From: Dentipellis sp. KUC8613 | Taxonomy: Eukaryota > Basidiomycota > Agaricomycetes > Russulales > Hericiaceae | Assembly: GCA_002286715.1 (NCBI GenBank) | Contig: NSJX01000041.1 | Location: 92,001-156,000 of the forward strand | DNA: 64,000 nt | Reading direction: 5' to 3' | In this document: in pieces, positions 10,965 through 24,292 of the stretch | How positions within the stretch are numbered: position 1 is the first letter of the stretch | How the letters are laid out: each line of letters starts with the position of its first letter | Made by a program: the position numbers and the translations under genes | Notes under the pieces: generated by a model | Seen by the model: the letters and a program-made list of their open reading frames with translations, nothing else | Databases searched by the model: none | Told to the model about the DNA's origin: nothing

Positions 10965-12489
10965 GATGATTGCCACCGCCACGAGGAGATGCGTGCGTTT
11001 ACGGCCACGCTTGCAGTCGCAGACGCCCCGCCGTTCTCCGATCCGAATCAGGAAGGACATCTGATCTGCGCCTGCATATGCTTATTGCGTCCGTCAGTTC
11101 CAATCTCAATCCAGAACGCGGGAGAGAGAGAAGTGCTTCACCTGCATCAGACTCGCACGTACACACATCCCGCTGCTGCTGATCAGAATCACGATATGCA
11201 TCGCGCTCACAATTGCAAACGGCCAGCCTGGCACATGACCCCGACGCCCGAATTCGCCTCGCTCGGGTGCTGCTAGGCTTGACAATGACACCGGGGCTAC
11301 AGCGGCTGTCCCCACTAACAGCCTTAGATGCTCGAGCTCACCGACATCGGCATCTAAACTCGCCTCGATCACGACAGCTTGGCTCGCACAGCGGCAGTGG
11401 CGTTTGTGCGCGTGATGCGTGATTGACGCGAGCCTCGAGGCGACGTCTGCGTGCAGGTATGTACGGCCGCGCGAGGCAAATGTGCCTTGGTGCACGGCGT
11501 GGTTGGAAGGCTATTCGAGCGACGCGGGTGCCTGGGATGGGAGCAGGCCTGGTGCGTGCGGGTCAGCGCGAGGTGGCCACTCGCAGGAGGTGGAGGCAGG
11601 TGACATCACCCAGATACCGATACCGAGTCCGAGATACCGACGGCGACCGGTGATGGTGGTCCCAGCGCTCCAGCAGTACTAGTCTCGGCCTGCAAAGTCT
11701 ATCATTAGAACACCACGGATGCTGGGAACGCAAATCGTGACGCGGGGGAGCTCGTCGCTGTCAGGATTCGGGTGTGTGTCTGTGGGCGTCCGTCGGTGGC
11801 AACGCCGAGGCTCCAGCGTAGCACCCGCAAGTCCAGATGAGAACACGCGCGTCACCACCTGCAAGTCAAAGCCAGGCCTGCCGTCATCGTCGTCCTAGGC
11901 ACGTCTGGAGTCCGCGAGTGCCCATGGCAGCAGGCAATTTTTGGATCCTCGCGTAGTGACGTCGTCGTCGCCCGCGGGAGTTGCAAGGGACGCGACGCGG
12001 ACTCGGAATTAATATTGGCACAGGTCTGCGCCGGCGTGCGTGCCGGCGGTTGGGCCAGGGATGCAGGGTCCGGACATCATGCAGGGCGGGTGTTGCGATT
12101 GCTGTAGATGGAGACGCAGTCCGGGCATGCACCGTGCAGCGAAAGATACGCCAGGACCCGAGTGGGGCGCGCGTTTCAGCCTGGGGTCGGAACGGGCGGG
12201 CAGGCTCGGAAAGGATAGGGAAACCTAATAAGGTGGTGATATACCCAGTTTACAAAGAGAATCTGCAGCTCGAAAGGACAACATCTGAATGGAAAGATAC
12301 TCACATTGTACACACGCTGGTGTCGAAGAGAAGGAAGCTGAGAGCGCCAGTCAAGTCTTGGTCGCGTGAGCGCGCAGCCTCGTCGGGCGGTTCGGTCGCC
12401 GACTCGCGAACCGGTCCTCTCTTGCACTTGCATCCTACCACACATCCCCGATCCTTCTTACTTCAATACACCGGCCTCCATCTGCCTCA
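10965..12489. other. Intergenic, no gene recognised
   Basis: About 1.5 kb without a supportable gene. Open frames are short and overlap on both strands. The last 200 nt, with a pyrimidine-rich stretch before 12490, should contain the promoter and leader of the following gene. Confidence 0.5.
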
Positions 12490-13149
12490 ATGCCCGGCGA
12501 ATCATGTAAGTCCTCTTCCTATCTCCCAATTCAAGATCACATACCTCAGGATCAACCCGCGGCAGCAAAGTCGCAGTACGCAGCCGCCTCGCGCGTGCCC
12601 CTCATCCAGTCGCCCAGCCTGCGCGTCCCGCGCCCCGTACGCCGCTCCACTCCTGGTAGGTCACCCGGTGCTGACAGCGAATTTGACGCAGGTCGAGATG
12701 CCCGCGGACATCCACCCGCTCCCACATAGCGTCGCCGCATATGTACGCCCCCGTCTTCGTCATCTCTGCGCTCATCTCAACCTCGCGCCTCGCGCCTCGC
12801 ACAGTTCGTCTACCCCTTCACGCTCGAGCCGCACATCCTCATGCTCGAGTCCTCGCGCCGCCAGACCATCGCCGCCCACGACGCGCGCCGCGAAGCGTAC
12901 CTCAAGGCGCGCGAGGACGACAAGGAGCGGCGGCGGCGCGACGCGCTGCGCCGGATCGCGCCTGGGTTCGAGCCCGCGGGCGGCTTGCTGGTGCCTGTGC
13001 GCGTCGGGTCCGCGGATGGGCATGCTGATCAGCATGCGGAGGGCGCGGTGGCGGGCGCGGCTCCGAGGAAGGATGTCATGGACGATTTGGTGGATCAATT
13101 GGAGAGGCTTGAAGGGAAGAGCGGGGGCGCGAGCACGCCGACGTCCTAA
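12490..13149 (+). CDS. Small conserved protein of unknown function, 180 aa, intact copy
   Basis: Three exons, 12490-12636, 12692-12742 and 12805-13149, all in phase 0, give 180 residues. The introns of 55 and 62 nt have GTACGC donors and CAG acceptors. The start is the first ATG after a CT-rich leader. A GTAAGT just inside exon 1 could also be a donor, but reading through it keeps the frame. The middle of the protein is a very basic/acidic helix rich in Arg, Glu and Asp (around the stretch EDDKERRRRDALRRIAPGF). The C-terminus ends in a short amphipathic helix and a Gly/Ser/Thr tail. No signal peptide or membrane segment is visible. I do not recognise the family. The gene stands about 480 nt upstream of listerin on the same strand, and a broken copy starts the window. 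Confidence 0.7.
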
Positions 13150-13631
13150 GCTGTGTGTTTGGCAGTATACCCCCCGTCGTTGTTGTGTCCGTGGGCGTAG
13201 TATGTACGAGTGTTTCATGATGTGGTAGCGTATATGGCAGTGTTCGAACCGGTTCGGACGATGACGTTGGTGTGCTGCGAGTCAGCCTGAGCACGCCTGC
13301 AAGCGCCCAATTGCCCTCCTCCACGAAATATTTCGATGGGCATCGACCCTTTGCCATCCTCATCTACCCTCAAACGATAGCCCACGGCCCTGCACGACGT
13401 ACTTCTCCCCATCGCACTGTTTTTTGCATTCATACACGTTCAAATCCAGTGTTATCTAGACATTTATACAGCCCGCCGACCGGATTTCTGATCATACAAG
13501 TACGGCGGACGGAGGGCGTTATATCGCCGTCAAATTGTCGAAATAGGTATACCTGTGCATCATCTATCTGTTTCGCACTTTGTCTCACGCAGGGGCCACT
13601 GTGAAGATAAGGTCCAGCCCTAGCCTTAGCC
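13150..13631. other. Intergenic upstream of listerin
   Basis: About 480 nt that should contain the terminator of the small gene and the listerin promoter. No clear TATA box or other element was identified. Confidence 0.4.
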
Positions 13632-16600
13632 ATGGCGAAAGGCAAATCCTCCGCCTCCTCCGCGACGCGCAAAAAGCACGCCCGCAAGGCGCTCGGGAAG
13701 GACGGCGCGCCCGTCGAGCCTGCACTACCGAAGGAGAAGAAACCCAAGGGCAAAGACGGTAAGGGTAAGGGCAAGAACAAGGAGCCGCGCAAGAAAGTGT
13801 ACATCGCGCCTGTTAAGCCCGCGCCCGTGCAGCACGACCCGCTCGACGCGCTCGGTCTCGCGCACCAGCTCCCGCCGGAACTCCTCGTCGTGCTGCGCCG
13901 CCTCGCGAAGAAAGACGCGGTGACCAAGGCCAAGGCACTGGAGGAGCTGCACGCGGGATGGATCGAGCCCGCGCGGCGCGATAGCGAGGCGGCGGGCGTG
14001 CTGGGCGTAATGCTGCCCGTCTGGGTGCGTCTCTTTCACTTCGATCTGAATTTGCTACTCACAGCCCACCCCGCACACCAGCTACACCACCTCCCCGCGC
14101 TCCTCCTGCACCCCGCGCGCCGCATCCGCGCACTCGCCGCAAACCTCCACGCCGCGCTCCTCCGCCTCCCCACACCGCGCGAGCAGCTCCTCTTCTTCCT
14201 CCACGAGAGCGCAACCGAGGACCAGGCCGAGTGCATCCTCGGCAGCTGGGCCATGGCCGCGCGCGACGCCGACCGGCAGGTCGCCGCGGCCGCGCGCCGC
14301 TCGTGGGACACGACGATCGCGCTCGCGCCCGCGCCCGCGCGCGACCGGCTCGTGCTCAACCCCGCGGCGGTCGGCGCGCTGGTGGCGTTCGTGCAGCGCG
14401 CGGTGCTCGACCCCGCGGGGCTGTACGCGTGGCTGAACCCCGTGCAGGTGCCTGTATCGCAGGCGCAGCCGAAGCGCGTGCATGGGCGCGCTGTGCCGGT
14501 GAAGAAGGATAGGGACGAGGAGGAGGGCGGCGCGGCGCGGCAGAAGGGCGAGGGCGAGGAGGAGGGCGAGCTGGATCGCAAGGCGCGGCTGAGGATTGGT
14601 GGATTAGGCGTCGTGCAGTGGCTTTTGGGTGCGGTCGTATTTTTGGTTTTGGGGATGCGCGGTGCGCTGATGGTGCGGTGTAGGTGCGCTTGCGGTGCGC
14701 GGGGCAGAGACTGAGGCTGAAGCTGAAGCACCAAAATTGCCGGAGACGCTCGTGGATATGCTCGCGAGTGCGCCGCTGTGGACCGCGCTGCACCATGCGC
14801 GCGTGTGTCCATTTGCCGACATCGAGAGCTTCGGCTTCGGACAGCCTGGCGTGCGGACGGCGGCGTGGGCGCTGCTGCAGACGCTGCTGCAGTATTGGAA
14901 AGGTGAGTACATCCGCATCTATCTGCGCGAGAGGCGAGCTGACGGGCGGATGCAGCGGAGGCGGAGCTGTCGGTGAGGGTGCTCAGCGCGGCGGTTCTGC
15001 GCTCGGCGTTTGTGGAGCCCGATCCGCAGGTGAGGGGTGCGATGTGGCAGCCGCTGCTCACGTTCCTCAAAGGTGCGTGACGCCCATATATGCGCGCCTT
15101 TTGCTTTGATTTATGGTGAATGGTAGATTTCCCGCGCGCTTGGGAGTTCGAGCTTGCTTTCAAGGTCGAGAAAGAGGCGGAAAGCGAGTCCGAGTCGGAA
15201 GATGAGGACGAAGAGTCGCATGAAAACCACGCGCCGCCGGCTGAAGCACAGACAGAAACGCCGACACCATCAACCGCTGCCACCACGTCAATGGCGTATC
15301 AGGAGTTCCTGCAGTTCCTCGAGCTCGGCTGCTCGGGTTCTCCGCTGCAAGGATATCCGACCGTCGTCATAATTCTATCCACAATCCCCTCTTCCGTGAG
15401 TCCCCCCGTCTCCGACCCGTAGTCTCCACTCACAAAAACACCTCGATCATGTAGATTCTAGCCCAATCAGACCCCTCCGCCTCGTACTCTTGCTCCGCGC
15501 TCTTCACCTCCTTCTGGGCCGCCATCGACGGCCGCGCGCTCAGCTCGCTCGAGCGCGCCGCCACGTCCGCAGCGTTCCTCGCGTCCCTCCTCGAATGCAC
15601 GTCCTTCGTCGTCCGCCGGCTGCGCGGCACCTCGGGCGTGTCCTCCCCGCTCCTGGGCTCAGATTCGGATTCACACAACAACGCGGACGGCGTCGCGCAG
15701 AGGCTCGTGCGTGCGATGTACGCGCGGACGTGGGAGGAGATCGCGCAGCGAAGGCTGAGGGTCGAGCCGCCGGTTGTGGGGAAGCTGGTGGCGGAGAATC
15801 TGCAGGTGCTCGAGCGGATGGATGCGGACGCGGATGGGGGGCTGTTTCAGGCTGCGTGGGAGGCGTTTGCGGGCGAGATGAGGGGGGCTGTCGAGAGCCC
15901 CGGCGAGCTTGATCGGCGTGCGGTGTTGGAGGTGCTTAGGGCGATTTGGGATACGTCTGCGGGAGAGACGAAGACGAGGGCTGCGGCGGGCGTGGTTGTG
16001 GCGGATGTGGCAAGCGCGGTTGCGGTGGCGTGTCGGGGTGCGTTGATACAGGGAGGAGATGTGGACGAGACGAGGAAGAAGGTGCGGGCGCTGGCGGACG
16101 TGGTTGATGTGCTTGGGGAGATCCTGCTTCGGAATACGGAGATCACAGAGGTAGGGGCGAAGTTTTCTCTCGTTCATAATGTTCTGCTAACCGCCAACTG
16201 CGCCACATTCTATTTCAGAGCATCGATGACATCGTGCAGCAGAATTCGTCGCATATTCTCGAGGTCGAGCCCAGCCTTTTGGTCACATACCTCTCCCGCC
16301 GCGCAGATGAAGGGCGTGCCGTTCCGCTTTGGCGCACAATCCTAACCGACATCTCTTCTCACCCTGATACCACGTATTCTACGCTCCCGCCTCTTGTGGA
16401 CGCCGTCCAGCATGGTGCTCTCCCCGAATATCTTCGGCCAGCAGCGCAGGAGCTCGATATGGCAATCCATAAATTGTTTGCGGATGCGTTGGAGGGAGCT
16501 CACATTGACGCCAGGCTTCTGTTGTTGCGGGTCGTTCAGCATGCCAGTGGGTTTTCTAATTCAGACATGTGAAAACGTCGAGCTGATCTCGACCCCGTAG

Positions 16601-19600
16601 AGTTCTTCGTTTCTGATGAGTCGTTCGATACGCTTCTCGAACTCGCGATGTCTGACTTCTCAGAGAAGTTCGAGCCGATCATACATGGCGAGCAAGACAA
16701 TGTTGCGCGGCTGGAACTGCCGCTCGAGATCGCGTCTGCCTGCTTCTCCAATGGGGAGAAGATGGCGTACGAACCGCGTCGCGTCGCGCCATTCTTGCAG
16801 GATGTGTGTTTGCTTGCGCTTCTGATCCCGAAGTGCGTAGATGTCGTGGAGTCTCCCGCTGTCGCGCTCGCACGGGTGCTGTTGAATTTGTGGGAGCCCG
16901 AGACGGAGGCGGGCGAGAAGGTCGTGCAATATGTACAGACGCTGATCACGCTGTGGCTGAAGGATGCCGTCACAGATATCACGCTCCTGCCCGGGTATGA
17001 TCTTAGCCTACGTAGTTATACTCTCATCGCTGACACCATAACGTAACAACAGGCCCCGAGAGATCCTCGCATTCGCAACCGAACAGCACACATTCGTGCC
17101 GCCCAACGCGCTGGACAGTATCCTCCCCGACCCCGAATGGCTCCAAAGCACCCTCTCTGGCCTGCGCAGCGACCCGGCGCACTCGAGTCTCGCAATCACG
17201 CTTCCGCTTGTTCCCCCTGCCGATGCCTTCGAACCCGCCGCCGGCGAGGGCTGCCCAGCCGACCGCTCGGGTCTCGGCGCCTACACCCGCGGCGTTGCCG
17301 CGTTGCTGTATGCATTCATCGACGACCGGCAGCGTGCGCGCGCGAACATGCCGGCGCTGACACACCTTATCGCGCTTGCGCTGTATGCGGAAGAGTTCCT
17401 TCAAGTCCCTGCGCGCCCCAGCCCGGCGCTCTCGTCCGCGGTGGCAAAGGCGCTATTGCATGACGTGATTGCGAAGGTGGAGCAGCTCACGGCCTACCTC
17501 GTGGTTGTGCCCTCGGAGGGTAATTGGCATGCAAATGTTGTCAAGACTGCATTGGGCGAGTTGAAGAATGGTCCGAAGGACGAGACTGCGGTGTTCTTGA
17601 ATTCACTCATCAAGGACGCGCAGAAGGAGGACGGGTATTTGCACTCGCAGATTGTCTTCCGCGTGCTGCAGCATGTGCTCGGCGACGCAACGCGGGAGGA
17701 GGGAGACCAATGGATGCTTCTGGTTCGCAAGTTGGAAAAATCGGGTGCGTTTCGGTGCAGATGTAAGTGCCTTGGTGGCTATTACTGATAATATGTATTT
17801 AGCGCCGCAATTATCCCTCGCGATTTTACTGGCCGTCACCCAGTTCGGCCCGGAGCCGCCTCGGTTGGAACGCTACAGGAACGAGCTCGCCGCGAATGCT
17901 CTCGGCATCCCGCCCAGCAAGGCGAATACGGAGGGGCTCCTGCTGCTTCGCCGCCTCGCTGTGGCAGCTCCCGACCCCGAGTCGGACGTCGTGTTCCTCC
18001 CACAGCCGCGCGCGGTCAACTTTATGAAAGCGTGTCAGCAGTGGATCGCAGCGGATGAGGACGTCGACGAAGATGTCCAGAGCGAGCTGACGCTGGTGTT
18101 TTTCCATCTTGTGCCGATTTTGCAGAACGTTACCGGCGCGCATTGGGATTTGGTCTTTGATGTGGTGGAAAACAATCTGGAGGTATTGTCACCCCTTTAC
18201 TTTCCGCGTTTGTATTGCTACTGATGGGCGGTGCAGAACGCGTCGTTCAACGAGGATGATGACCTCACGATTATTTGGAGAACGGTGCAGGTTATTCAAG
18301 TCGTGCAAGATCTTGTGACCTATAACAAGCCTCTGCGGGCGACATGGAACGAGCGCCAGACAGTGATACTGACATTGCTACGTGATCTTGTGGCGTCCGA
18401 AACCAGTGAGTGATAGTGCAAATTTCGCGTGGGGGTCGTCCGAACTGATGTGGTTATTAGCGTCTGTTCAATGGTCGAAGCCGAGGTCGGTATGCCGTGA
18501 AGCCGCGCTGTCCATCGTGCAAAATCTCCCGCCTTCGCTTATGGACCATGAGACGTTGTCGAAGGTAGGCATCATGCGCAATACCCTTCACCCACTAGTA
18601 CTCAATGGACTGAACTGACCCGACTGTAGATGTCACATCTACTATCTGATCCTTCCATCGACGTCCAGAAAATGGCATACGATCTTCTTCGAGAGGCAGC
18701 GAATAAGAGGACAGAGCACGTCGTGATCGAATCTGCCGTCGATGCAGAGTCGACAATCCGGCCTGAACTACCTGCGGAGTTAGTGGCTTTGCTTCAGCAA
18801 TCAATAGACTGGGACTATGATCGAGACGAAAGCGTTGTGCGTTTTTCTCTGCTAAAAACAATGTGTATTGGCTCATTGTCTGTAGGTGTTCGGATACATG
18901 CTTTCTTGGATGGTTACGTTGGATCTGTTTGCAAACGCCGTAAGTCGTACCTATGATTGACGTGTTTTCTGGTGAATCTCAATCTTGTTCGCAGTCCATG
19001 AAAGTGAGGTCTGGATATATCGAACATCTCAGAGATCTGGATCTAGTGTCGACGCGGTTCATACCGATGATATTGACCCTACTCAATCTCTACGGCGGCA
19101 TCAGCAGGTCATTCAAACTTGATTACTGGTCTGTGGACGAGTACTATGTGCAGTGTAAGTCTGTCCAAAAATAATCTTATGTTCAAGGACTACACTCATC
19201 TTTCGCAGTCTACGATCCTGAGGACATACAAAGCCGTCGGCTGCTCGCCGCACACTTATACTTCCGAGCTCTCAATACCATCCCATCTCTAATTCGCTCA
19301 TGGCTGCTCGACTGCAAAGACCGCACACTGTCTAATGCCGTCACGACCTACACCTCTCACCACTTCTCCCCTGTCATCATCAAATCCGAACTCACGCATA
19401 TAAAGAGCCCAGAGGCCGCCGAGCTCAATGTCGAAAACATGGCCATCAAGGTTGCTTCAAATCTGAATGAGGTCTCCGCCGTCTACACAATCGACGAGCA
19501 GCAGCTCGAGCTCACACTCAAGATACCCACGGATTGGCCGCTGCATGGTATCGAAGTGAAGGATTCGAAGAGGCTGGGCGTGTCGGAAAATAGGTGGAGG

Positions 19601-19978
19601 GGCTGGCTGCTGGGCGTGCAGCAGATCGTGTGGAGCCAGGTGAGTGCTGCTGTTCGGCCGAACCTCGTCGCTGTCTCACGTCTATCCAGAATGGACATAT
19701 TGTCGATGCGTTTAGCCTTTTCAAGAAGAATGTGACACTTCACTTCGAAGGTCAGGTGGAATGTGCCATCTGTTACTCGTGAGTATCTCTTTACTTGCTC
19801 TTTCCAATCTTTGGGTCTTGATCATGGTTGCAATAGTATCATCAGCGTCGTCGACGGCGACTTACCCAGAAAACCATGCAAGACATGCAAAAACCGCTTC
19901 CATGCGTCATGTTTGTTCAAGTGGTTCAACACGAGCCACTCTTCGAGCTGTCCCCTTTGTAGATCGGACATCATGTAG
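13632..19978 (+). CDS. LTN1: Listerin, RING E3 ubiquitin ligase of ribosome-associated quality control
   Basis: A large gene with many introns (clear ones at 14025-14064, before 15125, and 17 or so more), coding for roughly 1,700-1,770 aa, the usual listerin length. The N-terminus is basic (Lys-rich, residues 1-60) and followed by a conserved block ([21 protein letters not shown], then KAKALEELH) typical of the listerin N-terminal domain that docks on the 60S-tRNA-Rqc2 complex. The long middle is helical repeat. The extreme C-terminus is a RING-CH type finger in C4HC3 order: CAIC, split by an intron at about 19780-19837, then CKTC, HASC and CPLC, ending six residues before the stop. Family knowledge: it ubiquitinates nascent chains stalled on 60S subunits in the cytosol. 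The start is the first ATG, after the acceptor-like CCTTAGCC. No frame break was found. Confidence 0.93.
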
Positions 19979-20555
19979 ATGTATCTAATATCCGAAATTT
20001 GTACAGAATAGCACTGTATTCAAGGCACTCACATCCAGAACACGTGTAGTCTCTGCAGCTGGTTGGTAGAGACTTCGAGGATTCGGACTGGAGCCGTGAC
20101 GTTCCGCCATGAACATGGGCGGCTCCGTTAGGTGAATCTGGCGCTACTTGACGAAAGTTCGATGGCAGGTGGCGAGGGTGGGTATTTGTCGAGGCTCAAT
20201 CGCACTAAGATTGACAGGTCTGACAACGATGGCGCGTATGCAGGACAGTTGCTCCGTTCAAGCATATAAGTGCATACTAACCATGAGAACATCCTATGCA
20301 GGCTGATTCTTCGCTTCTATGACATCCCTGCAGATTGAATCACGAGACTACAGTACATCAACAACTACACAGCTACGAACACGTTCTTGGCTCAGAGATA
20401 TTCCTCAAGCCGCATCGTTCGCCTTGTATACCCACAACTTAGAAATCTTAGGCTCCAGAGTCTCCTTGATTGAAAAAATCCAGGTATATAGGGCAAGCTT
20501 GTCTTGGATCTCCCACACCTAAGTGAAATCCCGAACATATTCAGTATCACCATTC
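19979..20555. other. Intergenic between convergent genes
   Basis: About 580 nt between the listerin stop and the 3' end of the minus-strand gene. It must hold both terminators. No gene seen. Confidence 0.5.
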
Positions 20556-20972
20556 TTACCCAAAGAGATAAGCACAGCTTCTCACAGAGACCGACACGAC
20601 ACCCTGTTGTTCACTGATCCCATTGATACCCACGAAATCCGCACTCTGCCCCACCTCTAGTGAGTACGCACAGAAAAATATAGCACGGCGCACGCAGAGA
20701 CACACCGGAGGAGCTTCGACCTTCGTACGCGCCTCATCGCGCATGCCCTTCATGAACTGGATGAAGCGGACCCACTCGCTCTTGCTGGCGTTCTGGCCAG
20801 TGGACACATTCTGCGCCACGAATTCGTCGGTGAGGAGCGGCGCCATGGCTGCGCCGTCGGCTGCGACGTATGCCTTCGCGTAGTCGAACACGAGTTGTAC
20901 GTTGGACGACGGCTGATCAATGGAGGGAGGAGCGGGAGGAGCGGTGGCGGTCGGGTTGCGGTTGTCTGCCAT
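20556..20972 (-). CDS. Small NTF2-like (SnoaL-type fold) protein
   Basis: Two exons, 20972-20705 and 20656-20556, around a 48-nt intron (20657-20704), give about 122 aa. After a Pro/Ala-rich leader of 20 residues comes a pattern typical of NTF2-like small proteins: a helix with VFDYAKAYVAADGAAMAPLL followed by TDEFVAQN, then an alpha segment with W-RFIQFMKGMRDEA, then beta-strand residues. Such folds serve as isomerases, polyketide cyclases or simple ligand pockets, and catalytic identity cannot be read here. The 3' exon is short for the family, so the true 3' end could lie elsewhere with another intron. No targeting signal is seen. Family assignment is moderate. Confidence 0.55.
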   Translation of the reverse strand: MADNRNPTATAPPAPPSIDQPSSNVQLVFDYAKAYVAADGAAMAPLLTDEFVAQNVSTGQNASKSEWVRFIQFMKGMRDEARTKVEAPPVCLCVRRAIFFCAYSLEVGQSADFVGINGISEQQGVVSVSVRSCAYLFG

Positions 20973-21783
20973 GGTGGGTGGTGTTTGACGTGAGTATTGG
21001 TATTGGTGTGCATGAGGTTATATACCTCTGCTAGTGGTTTCATAGCATGCGAGGTACGTCCGGTCGATAATCAACGGTAAAGTCTTCCATTTTTTCTCAA
21101 TATGTACCTGATGGTGATACATTCAGGCAGTTCATGTACGGTACCGACGCGTTGATACACCAGCAAGAATTCGGGGTGAAAAAATATCACTCCTCCCAAC
21201 GAGGCCTGCTCAAATTCCGAATAGACATCGGAGACACATGCACCTTTGTGCACCATCAGCATTTGGTGTGATTGGGGAAGCTGTATACTGTGATATTGCA
21301 GTTGTGGTTGTGTCTCTTCTACCGACAATTGCTCACATCCTTCAAGCGAACCATGCTTCTAGGCTCAATTGCGCCAACAATTATGGGTCCGAAAATGGCA
21401 ACGTATCTTCCATGATCGCCCAGGCACACATGGCATCCACAATTCACTTCTACTTCTCGCATGGAGTCTTCCATCGGCATCATTCAACAGCAAACCGACA
21501 GCCTTTCATGCCTCGAAGCCACTCGGGTTCGGGTCGACCGTGCATGTTCCACGTGCATAAAGCAGCCGTAATACCTTTGGCGTCCGCGATTCTCGTATTA
21601 CGGCGCATGTCAAAGTAACATCCACGCGGAGGCGAGGTCCTCACTAGCCAACGAGGAAATCCACGGCCCACAATTTTTACCGACGACCATGGAGGATTCT
21701 GCTGATAGGGCTCTCGCACGCTGGCAGGGAGCTTCTGCTCTCCCCACCCAGCCACCAGCCCAGTCGTGCTCGAGATACGAGCG
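20973..21783. other. Intergenic between divergent genes
   Basis: About 810 nt between the start of the NTF2-like gene (minus) and the permease (plus). A TATATA-like stretch lies near 21019-21025 for the minus-strand gene. Short open frames at 21071-21328 and 21480-21950 show no domain and are probably chance. Confidence 0.4.
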
Positions 21784-23886
21784 ATGGCATCCAGCCTCGA
21801 GAAAGACAAGCCCAGGGAGCTCGAAGCGGGATTTCCTCTCGAAAAGCGTGAGACTGTCATTAAGGAGTCGACAGCCAGCTTAGATTCCACAACTGATGAA
21901 GCCAGCGGCGCGATTCGGAGCAAGGAGCTGACAACATTCCACCAGCTCACAGCATTCCTGTCGAAGTACGGCGTCGAGACCCATGGGTGCGTAGAGCCTT
22001 TTGCGTCGTGTGTTACGGGTGTTAAGTAATGTTCTTGATGTTATCAGCATCGATCCTATACCGAGCGAAGAACGGACAGACAAACGACTCTACCAGATGT
22101 TCTTCGTATGGTTCTCCGCCAACTTGAACATCTCTACGTATGGTACTTTCGTTCCCACCTCGTCGCGCTTTGCTGAAACAATACAGGTTCAGTACGGGGA
22201 CGATAGGGCCAGTCTTCTTTGGCCTTGGCCTGCGGGATTCGCTCATTATCATCTTGATGGTCGATCTTATGTGAGTGGTCAAAGAGATTAGAGGATGAAA
22301 TAATTCAAGGCTCATTTTGTAGCGTGTGCGTAGCGCCGGCATGCTCGTGAGTATCCCTAGAGAGCTTTGAACGACATGCCTCACGAATCCTGTAGCGCCG
22401 TCTTTGGTCCGAAGCTAGGCACGCGTGCTATGGTCCAAGCTCGCTTCTCCTGGGGGTAAAGCCAATCCATAAACCCTCGACAGCGTGAGACTCACAGTCA
22501 CAATACGTCCCACATGATTAGATTCTACGGTTCCATGATTCCCAGCATTCTGAATGTTTTCTCTAGTCAAGGCTTCCTCATATTGAACTGCATTATGGGC
22601 GGGCAGGCGCTCGCAAGCGTGTCAGACAAGATCGACGACACGGCAGGGATCGTCATCATCGCGGTAATATCACTGGTGGTCACGTTCTGCGGATACAGGG
22701 TCCTGCATTGGTAGTGCTACCCGCTTTGTCCTTGCTTCGCCGATTGCTGATGCCTGAATCCAAGGTATGAGAGCATCGCGTGGTTTCCGAACCTCATCGC
22801 GTTCCTCGTTATGCTTGGTGTTGGGGCAAGGCACATTGAAAACATGCCGACGCCGCCGCCAGAGCCATCCGCCGTGCTGTCGTTCGCGTCGGTGGTGGTC
22901 TCCAGCGTGCTGAGCTGGTGCACCATAACGCCAGATTACGGCGTCTACCATACCGACGCGCCGAGGTCAGACCATTTTGTTCACAGGCAACTATTTGTAC
23001 TTACCTATTTCCTAGTTGGCGTATCTTCATTTATGTGTACCTAGGTTTCTTCTGTTCCAGTGTAGGCTGATTCTCTTGTAATGTCGTCTCCTGCTGAACC
23101 AACGTCATCCACAGCTACCAGGACACATGCTCGGGGCAGCATTCGCGGCGGGTGCACCAGCCGTACCGTCATGGAAAGCGGGCCTCGGCGATGGCAATGA
23201 CGTGGGCGGACTGCTAGAGTCCGTCCTCGCCATGTCCGGCGGTTTTGGGAAATTCCTCACGGTGGTTATCGCTCTGACGATCCCGAGTGCCGTCGCGCCC
23301 ACGATGTATTCGCTCGGGACGAGCTTCATGGCTGTTACCCCGCTGTTTGCTAGAATCCCACGATACGTATACGCGGTCGTTTCTACTGCCATGTGAGTAC
23401 GCGTTTTTGTAGAGCTTTTGGAATTCACTTACCGTTTCCGCAGTTTGATACCTGTTGCAATTGTAGGAGCGACACGCTTCTATAATACTCTGGTAGACAT
23501 CCTCAGTCAGTATCACCATTCCTGATTTGAGAAGACTCAGCTAAATTTCCCAAGGCATCGTCGGCTATTGGACTTCATCCTTCGCGGCTATCGTGCTTAC
23601 CGAACACTTCATCATCCGGCGCAACCGCTTCTCATCATACAACATCGAATATTGGAACCAGCCAACCAAGCTCCCGCCCGGGGTCGCAGCTGTGCTCGCC
23701 TTCATCTGCTCGATCGGTATCATCGTGCCCAGCATGTCCCAGGTTTGGTATACTGGGCCGATTGCGAGAAGCGGTACGGGCGACATCGCTGTTTATACTG
23801 GATTATTCACTGCGGGTTTGCTGTATGTGCCGTTGAGGTTGGGGGAGAAGAGTCTAGAGCGGAGGATGGGGAAGGAGTCTTCTTGA
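21784..23886 (+). CDS. Purine-cytosine permease, NCS1 family
   Basis: A multi-exon gene (about ten exons) for a protein of around 500 aa, the family's usual size. A hydrophilic N-terminus of about 65 residues precedes the first conserved block (DPIPSEERTDKRLYQMFFVW), where transmembrane segment 1 begins. The hallmark of fungal cytosine/purine transporters, FGPKLGTRAMVQARFSWG, is encoded near 22400-22460, followed by FYGS. Some 10-12 hydrophobic segments follow, up to about 23840, and the C-terminus is short and hydrophilic. Known role of the family: proton-coupled uptake of cytosine, adenine, guanine or hypoxanthine at the plasma membrane. Which base is used here cannot be read. The ATG at 21784 (GCGATGG) was preferred over the one at 21766 for its context; the choice changes only six residues. 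Confidence 0.9.
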
Positions 23887-24292
23887 ACAAAAATAGATGA
23901 ATAAAGAAACCACCAGTATTTTTCCCCTTTACTATTCACTGATTCTTCCTGCGAATATTTTTCCACCCGTGCATTCGAGCATCAATTGCCTCTGGTCCAT
24001 GTGATGTTCTTGGTTGGCCGTAGAAGCGCGGAGGACAGGCGCACCATGACTCGGCTATATTGGCAGATCGTCAGGTGACCGCCGCGCGACTCGGGTTCCC
24101 GGGCCGGCGTCTCTTTTGTTCGGGCGACGATGGAGGTTCTCAGCGGAGCGAATCAGTGGGATTCGATATTCGCGGCTAGACCAAGTAGCTAATTAGAGCC
24201 CAACAAGTTTCAAGCTCCCCTTCATCCCAATTGTTGCGGGGGCCCTCAAAGACCAGCGCGTGTTTCCTGCTCAATCCTGACTTTATCCGACA
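23887..24292. other. Intergenic
   Basis: About 400 nt between two plus-strand genes. An AATAAAG just after the permease stop (about 23900) is a plausible polyadenylation signal. No gene seen. Confidence 0.4.

Noticed and set aside
9237..11060. Long open frames of 330-607 codons crossing 10090-10964
   Set aside because: They exist only because undetermined bases cannot contain stops.
14036..15286. 416-codon minus-strand open frame opposite listerin
   Set aside because: Ser/Arg/Ala-rich shadow of GC-rich coding DNA on the plus strand.
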